From assembly GCA_903866355.1 (NCBI GenBank), contig CAIPNE010000738.1:1-8977 (forward strand): a DNA stretch of 8,977 bases, read 5' to 3'. Each line of letters opens with the position of its first letter. Position 1 is the stretch's first letter. The position numbers and the translations under genes were made by a program. Source of the DNA: an uncultured Gammaproteobacteria bacterium. GTDB lineage: Bacteria; Pseudomonadota; Gammaproteobacteria; Ga0077536. Positions 6,096-8,977 of this stretch are shown one piece after another. The notes beneath the pieces are model-generated. The model had not been told where the DNA came from, did no database searches, and saw only the letters and a program-made list of their open reading frames with translations.

Positions 6096-7257
6096 GCAGG
6101 GTCCAAGCGCCAGTCCACGAGTGGGTGTGGTCGACAAACCAGCCAAACAATGGCGGCAGCACGATGATGCCCGGATACATAATGGTCATCCCCAAACTCA
6201 CCGTGCGCCCCTGCCGAGCGTCGCCGGCGATCTCCACCAACATCGCGATCCAGCTACCGTGCCAACCCAGCGTATTGAAGGCATAAACGATAATCAGCGG
6301 TGCAATGACCCATAGCGAAGTGCCCGCGGGAAGCCAACCAATCACGAGGGCACCGATAGCAGAAAGCCCGTTGGCCAAGAGCAACGCGGGCTTGCGCTGG
6401 TGGTTGAACAAACGATCACTGCCCACTCCCCACAGCACGCGCCCCGCCGCCCCAGCTACTTGTGCCCCAACCAATAAGCTGGCTGAAACCGCCACCGGAA
6501 TCTGCTGGGTCTCGAGGAGATAAATCGCCAAGTAAGTAATGAGGGTGAACTGCCCCAGCGTGAGCAAACCACCCGCTAGCCCCAACATGACGATATGGCG
6601 CGTGGCCTCGGCGGTGGGTCGCTCGGCGGCGACGGTGAGCTTGTCGACGACGCGTGCGGGAGGCGCATCACGGTATCCCAGCCAGCAGACAGCCGCGCTG
6701 AGCAAACAGCCTACCCCACCCACGGCGAGTGCAACCCGCCAACCCACCGCGAGGGCGATCAGCGGGAGCCCCGCGGCGGCCAAGGCGCCGCCCATGGGAA
6801 TGCCGGTCTGACGTATCCCCATCGCGGTGCCACGCAGCGCGGGCGGAAACCAATTCATCACCGTCTTACTGCCAGCAGGGGTAGGGAACGCCCCACCGAT
6901 GCCGGCGGCAAAGAGCATCAACAAAGCCGAATAGAAACCCTGCGTCAGCACGATCGCAATGCAAAAAATACCCACAATGAAGTTGCCACCCGCCAAGGCC
7001 ACGCGCTCGCCTTTGGTATCCACCACCCAACCTGCCACGAGCATCATGGTCAGCGACCCTGCGATCAGCGCGGAGTTAAACAAACCCACGGCACCGCGCG
7101 TTAAGCCCAAATCGGCCTGAATGAAAGGTGCTAGCGTGGGGGCACCTTGGGTGATGACCGACACCGCCGTTTGTGCGAGTACCGCCAGACCCAACATGTG
7201 CCAGTGACGAGGCGCCGCGGCCCTCACCGGTGTTGCCGGCGGAAGAACATCAACCAT
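6028..7257 (-). CDS. Major facilitator superfamily (MFS) transporter
   Basis: The 409-residue inner-membrane protein has about 12 hydrophobic segments in two halves, separated by a charged loop near residues 195-220 (RDAPPARVVDKLTVAAERPTA). The loop after segment 2 reads GWVVDTKGERVAL (Asp80, Gly83, Arg85), a variant of MFS motif A. The second half repeats it more loosely as GVGSDRL. NWFPPALRGTAMGIRQTGIPMGG resembles the organic-anion and cyanate/oxalate-like MFS groups, but the substrate cannot be named. The ATG at 7257-7255 gives a short cytosolic N-terminus; the ribosome site is weak. No partner gene shares its strand nearby. The end overlaps the convergent GIY-YIG gene by 68 bases. A role in importing the substrate of the catabolic module on the left is possible but is not supported by operon structure. 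Confidence 0.9.
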   Translation of the reverse strand: MVDVLPPATPVRAAAPRHWHMLGLAVLAQTAVSVITQGAPTLAPFIQADLGLTRGAVGLFNSALIAGSLTMMLVAGWVVDTKGERVALAGGNFIVGIFCIAIVLTQGFYSALLMLFAAGIGGAFPTPAGSKTVMNWFPPALRGTAMGIRQTGIPMGGALAAAGLPLIALAVGWRVALAVGGVGCLLSAAVCWLGYRDAPPARVVDKLTVAAERPTAEATRHIVMLGLAGGLLTLGQFTLITYLAIYLLETQQIPVAVSASLLVGAQVAGAAGRVLWGVGSDRLFNHQRKPALLLANGLSAIGALVIGWLPAGTSLWVIAPLIIVYAFNTLGWHGSWIAMLVEIAGDARQGRTVSLGMTIMYPGIIVLPPLFGWFVDHTHSWTGAWTLLSLVLVAGLVLVWQVPERPRWG

Positions 7258-7354
7258 CCAAACCTAATCCCACGCTGGTAAGGCAGCACTATAGCCGCTG
7301 GCGGCCGGCGCGGCCCGCAAAGACCCACCGAGGGCCACATCGCGCGCAATTGGC

Positions 7355-7360
7355 TACACT
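7355..7360 (+). promoter_or_regulatory. Possible -10 element giving a leaderless CopC-like mRNA
   Basis: TACACT matches four of six -10 consensus positions and ends 6 bases before the ATG at 7367. A start of transcription at the usual distance would fall on or beside that ATG. No ribosome site precedes the ATG, which agrees with a leaderless transcript. No good -35 is seen near 7332-7337. Confidence 0.25.
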
Positions 7361-7366
7361 TTGGCC

Positions 7367-7750
7367 ATGCGTTACCAAGACCCTTTACGTGCGGCTGGGC
7401 TGGCCTTGATGTTACTGGCCGCGGCCAGCAGTTTGTCACCTGCCGCCCGCGCGCAAGCCGTGCTGATGGATTCCATCCCCGTCGATCGGGCGATCCTCGC
7501 CACGCTGCCCCCCGCCATTGAGCTGCGCTTCAACACCCGCCTCGACAAACGCTATACCCACCTACTGCTCACGCGCGCGGATGGCAGCACCCAAACGCTG
7601 AACGATAACGCGGCAAGCGCGTGGATGCTGCGGTGCGCGCTGGCGCAAGACCTCATCGCCGGTCCTTATTGGCTGCGCTATCAGGTGCGCGACGAGGCAG
7701 GCCAGGTCGCGGGCGGGGTGTTGCACTTTACGCTGCGCGGCCCGCGGTGA
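7367..7750 (+). CDS. Exported CopC-domain-like protein lacking the usual copper ligands
   Basis: The 127-residue precursor has an N-terminal signal peptide: arginines, a hydrophobic run at 9-20, and a cleavage-like site near ARA/AQA at 27-31. The mature part of about 97 residues has the CopC/YobA beta-sandwich pattern: VLMDSIPVDRAILATLPPAIELRFNTRLD at the front, then GPYWLRYQVRDEAGQVAGGVLHFTL at the end. CopC proteins bind copper in the periplasm. The Cu(II) site normally uses the first mature His and an Asp and His in a C-terminal D-x-H segment. Here no His opens the mature chain and the C-terminal segment reads AGQ (111-113), so both appear lost. The ATG at 7367 is preferred; an in-frame TTG lies at 7361. 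No ribosome site is visible. No copper gene is adjacent, so copper handling is doubtful and a structural or protein-binding role is possible. Confidence 0.75.
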   Translation: MRYQDPLRAAGLALMLLAAASSLSPAARAQAVLMDSIPVDRAILATLPPAIELRFNTRLDKRYTHLLLTRADGSTQTLNDNAASAWMLRCALAQDLIAGPYWLRYQVRDEAGQVAGGVLHFTLRGPR

Positions 7751-7819
7751 CGGCCCGGCCGCTCGGCGCCACCGCCGACCCTCGCAAGGCCTTGGAGATG
7801 GTTCAACAGGAGCCCGTGC

Positions 7820-7972
7820 ATGACTAGCCGTGACCGCAACGCGGCCACGCGTTGCGGGGTGCGCGCGGCTCCTTTAGTGTGCGACTTTCGATCCCCTAAA
7901 TCAGGAACTCCGTCATGTATGTTTTGCCCGATGAATATCCCCGCGACCCCTTCGAGGCTTTCGCTTTTCTGA
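7820..7972 (+). other. Possible 50-residue small ORF overlapping the ferritin-like gene start
   Basis: An ATG at 7820 has AGGAG 7 bases upstream, the best-placed ribosome site in this gap. It opens a 50-codon frame ending in TGA at 7970-7972, 58 bases inside the ferritin-like gene and in another frame. The product (MTSRDRNAATRCGVRAAPLV at its start) matches no family I know, and the hairpin at 7834-7857 lies within its first codons. If translated it might be a leader peptide affecting hairpin folding; otherwise it is chance. Confidence 0.15.
7834..7857. repeat. Perfect 10-bp inverted repeat (hairpin) before the ferritin-like gene
   Basis: CCGCAACGCG (7834-7843) and CGCGTTGCGG (7848-7857) pair perfectly around a GCCA loop. 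It is the strongest hairpin I see outside coding sequence. It lies 84 bases after the CopC-like stop and 58 bases before the ferritin-like ATG. No T-run follows on the plus strand, so it is not a standard intrinsic terminator. It could stabilise the upstream mRNA end, act in the leader of the downstream gene, or bind a protein as DNA. The remaining 164-base gap shows no clear promoter. Confidence 0.75.
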
Positions 7973-8415
7973 AAACCCGCCCGGCGCTGAGCAACGAAGA
8001 CCTCAAAGTCATCGCGCTGATCGAAGCCTATGGCGAACTCTTCTACGACATCCTTGGCCGCGGGGTTGTGCATGAAGAAGCACGGGCTTTGTTGGCCCGT
8101 AACGCCGCCGAAGAACGCGGCCATGCGCACCGTATGCTCAAAGCCCTGAAGCTGCGCGGCGCGCCCGCTTTCGAGCTGCCACCGATCGAAGAAAATCCAT
8201 TTTTTTCGCTCGCACCGGCCGAAATTCCGCTATCTGAAGAACTGTATGGCCTACTGGAAAACGGCGAGGTCGAGGGCGATCTGCAATACCAAGCTTGGGC
8301 AGATGCCGAACCCAACCCCGACATCGCGCAGCTCTTGCGCCTCAATGGGACGGAAGAGCTGCGCCACCGCGAACGTGTGATGCAGGTCAAAGCGCTGCTA
8401 CACGCCGCGCAATAA
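7915..8415 (+). CDS. Ferritin-like di-iron domain protein
   Basis: The 166-residue, mostly helical protein has the ferritin/rubrerythrin ligand pattern. Helix 1 carries IEAYGELFYD with Glu37 or Glu41. Helix 2 has ERGH (Glu67, His70). Helix 3 has NGEVEGDLQYQAW with Glu118 or Glu120. Helix 4 has EELRH (Glu148, His151). Two ExxH motifs plus two single glutamates are what a four-helix di-iron site needs. There is no rubredoxin-like CxxC domain, no signal peptide and no membrane segment, so it should be a cytoplasmic stand-alone di-iron protein. Activity could be peroxide reduction, iron oxidation/storage or an oxygenase-type reaction. The ATG at 7915 has AGGA 9 bases upstream. A strong hairpin lies in the upstream gap. 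The SirB1-type gene begins 17 bases after the stop and is probably co-transcribed. Confidence 0.82.
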   Translation: MYVLPDEYPRDPFEAFAFLKTRPALSNEDLKVIALIEAYGELFYDILGRGVVHEEARALLARNAAEERGHAHRMLKALKLRGAPAFELPPIEENPFFSLAPAEIPLSEELYGLLENGEVEGDLQYQAWADAEPNPDIAQLLRLNGTEELRHRERVMQVKALLHAAQ

Positions 8416-8432
8416 CCCAGGACAATTGGCGA

Positions 8433-8977
8433 ATGTTGCCACTGGAACGGGAATTTAGAGCCTTCGCGGCAGCGCCCGAAGGGGCCGTGGAAGGCGCTTT
8501 GCTGGTGTCGCGGCTCGTCCACCCAGACACCGATGTGGCGTGGTGCCGAGCGCGTCTGCGCGCGTTGGCGGCGCAGGTCGGACCTAGCCCCAGCGCCGTC
8601 ACACTGCTCGATAGCTTACGGGTAGCAGGGTTTAGGGGTGCCGAACGCTACGATGAGGTCGGCAACAGCGCTCTGGAACTCGTGCTGCGCACGCAGCGCG
8701 GCATCCCCATTAGCCTTGCGGCGGTCGTGATAGGCGTGGCGGAAATGCTGAACCTAGCACCAGTAGGCATCAATTTCCCGGGGCATTTTCTGGTGTCGCT
8801 GGAAGGCGCGTTGGGCGATCCGTTCACCATGACCCTGATCCCCCCACACGAACGCGACGAGCGCATCGCCGACAGCGGGGTGCCGGCCGAGTTAGCGCTG
8901 CGGCCAGCCTCCCCGACCGACATGGTGTTGCGAATGCTGAACAATCTGCGGGGCTTAGCGGGCGCACGCGCTGACCA
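8433..8977 (+). CDS. SirB1 family (transglutaminase-like) protein, N-terminal part (cut by window edge)
   Basis: About 181 residues are visible, running open to the window end. The core LELVLRTQRGIPISLAAVVIGVAEML, then VGINFPGHFLVSL, then GDPF is the signature of the SirB1/YchA family (Transglut_core2 domain). The C-terminal part seen (LRPASPTDMVLRMLNNLRGL) leads into the TPR-like helices usual there. E. coli YchA has about 270 residues, so roughly a third is missing. The region before the core (residues 1-70) is helical, as in the family. Function is not settled: the fold is transglutaminase-like, but enzymatic activity has not been clearly assigned. The ATG at 8433 is preceded by AGGA 10 bases upstream and follows the ferritin-like stop by 17 bases. 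It was not obvious as a closed frame because its stop lies outside the window. Confidence 0.88.
   Translation, partial: MLPLEREFRAFAAAPEGAVEGALLVSRLVHPDTDVAWCRARLRALAAQVGPSPSAVTLLDSLRVAGFRGAERYDEVGNSALELVLRTQRGIPISLAAVVIGVAEMLNLAPVGINFPGHFLVSLEGALGDPFTMTLIPPHERDERIADSGVPAELALRPASPTDMVLRMLNNLRGLAGARAD

Noticed and set aside
6595..7104. Plus-strand open frame of 169 codons opposite the MFS gene
   Set aside because: Its polar, His/Arg/Gln/Gly-rich product is the reverse reading of transmembrane codons; the MFS frame is convincing.
7681..8130. Minus-strand open frame of 149 codons opposite the CopC-like and ferritin-like genes
   Set aside because: It crosses two genes and the gap between them, and the plus-strand ferritin-like motifs are clear.
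1..8977. CRISPR array, tRNA gene, insertion sequence or prophage segment
   Set aside because: I looked for regularly spaced repeats, cloverleaf-like stretches, transposase or integrase motifs and terminal inverted repeats and saw none.

Overview
The window looks like chromosomal DNA from a GC-rich proteobacterium, most likely a gammaproteobacterium. This rests on YaeQ, SlyX, a YajD-type HNH protein, a YhbQ-type GIY-YIG protein and a SirB1/YchA-type protein, all familiar from that class. I cannot place it at genus level. Coding density is high: the longest stretch without a confident gene is 164 bases (7751-7914). I saw no tRNA, rRNA, CRISPR array, insertion sequence or phage gene.

Left part (1-5199, all minus strand). 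Read in the direction of transcription there are two blocks. The first (5199 down to 3463) is a small VOC/glyoxalase-fold protein followed 9 bases later by a membrane-anchored or exported protein of unknown function. The second (3390 down to 1) is a second VOC protein, an amidohydrolase-2 family enzyme, a D-malate/tartrate dehydrogenase-like decarboxylating dehydrogenase, SlyX and the first part of YaeQ. The amidohydrolase and dehydrogenase genes overlap by 4 bases, and the genes after them are almost contiguous, so they are probably co-transcribed. Together the VOC protein, amidohydrolase and dehydrogenase look like a small catabolic module. No substrate can be read from the sequence.

Middle part (5200-7257). 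A divergent intergenic region of 127 bases separates the minus-strand block from a plus-strand pair of small predicted nucleases, HNH then GIY-YIG, 7 bases apart. The GIY-YIG gene converges on a minus-strand major facilitator superfamily transporter, and the two coding ends overlap by 68 bases.

Right part (7258-8977, plus strand). A second divergent region of 109 bases leads to a small exported CopC-domain-like protein that appears to lack the usual Cu(II) ligands. It is followed by a 164-base gap holding a perfect 10-bp hairpin, a ferritin-like protein with intact di-iron-type motifs, and a SirB1-family (transglutaminase-like) protein cut by the window end.

I found no clearly new defence or mobile system. 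The points most worth a second look are the substrate-orphan catabolic module, the VOC plus unknown exported protein pair, the CopC-like protein without copper ligands (possibly leaderless), the strong hairpin before the ferritin-like gene, and the two coupled nucleases.
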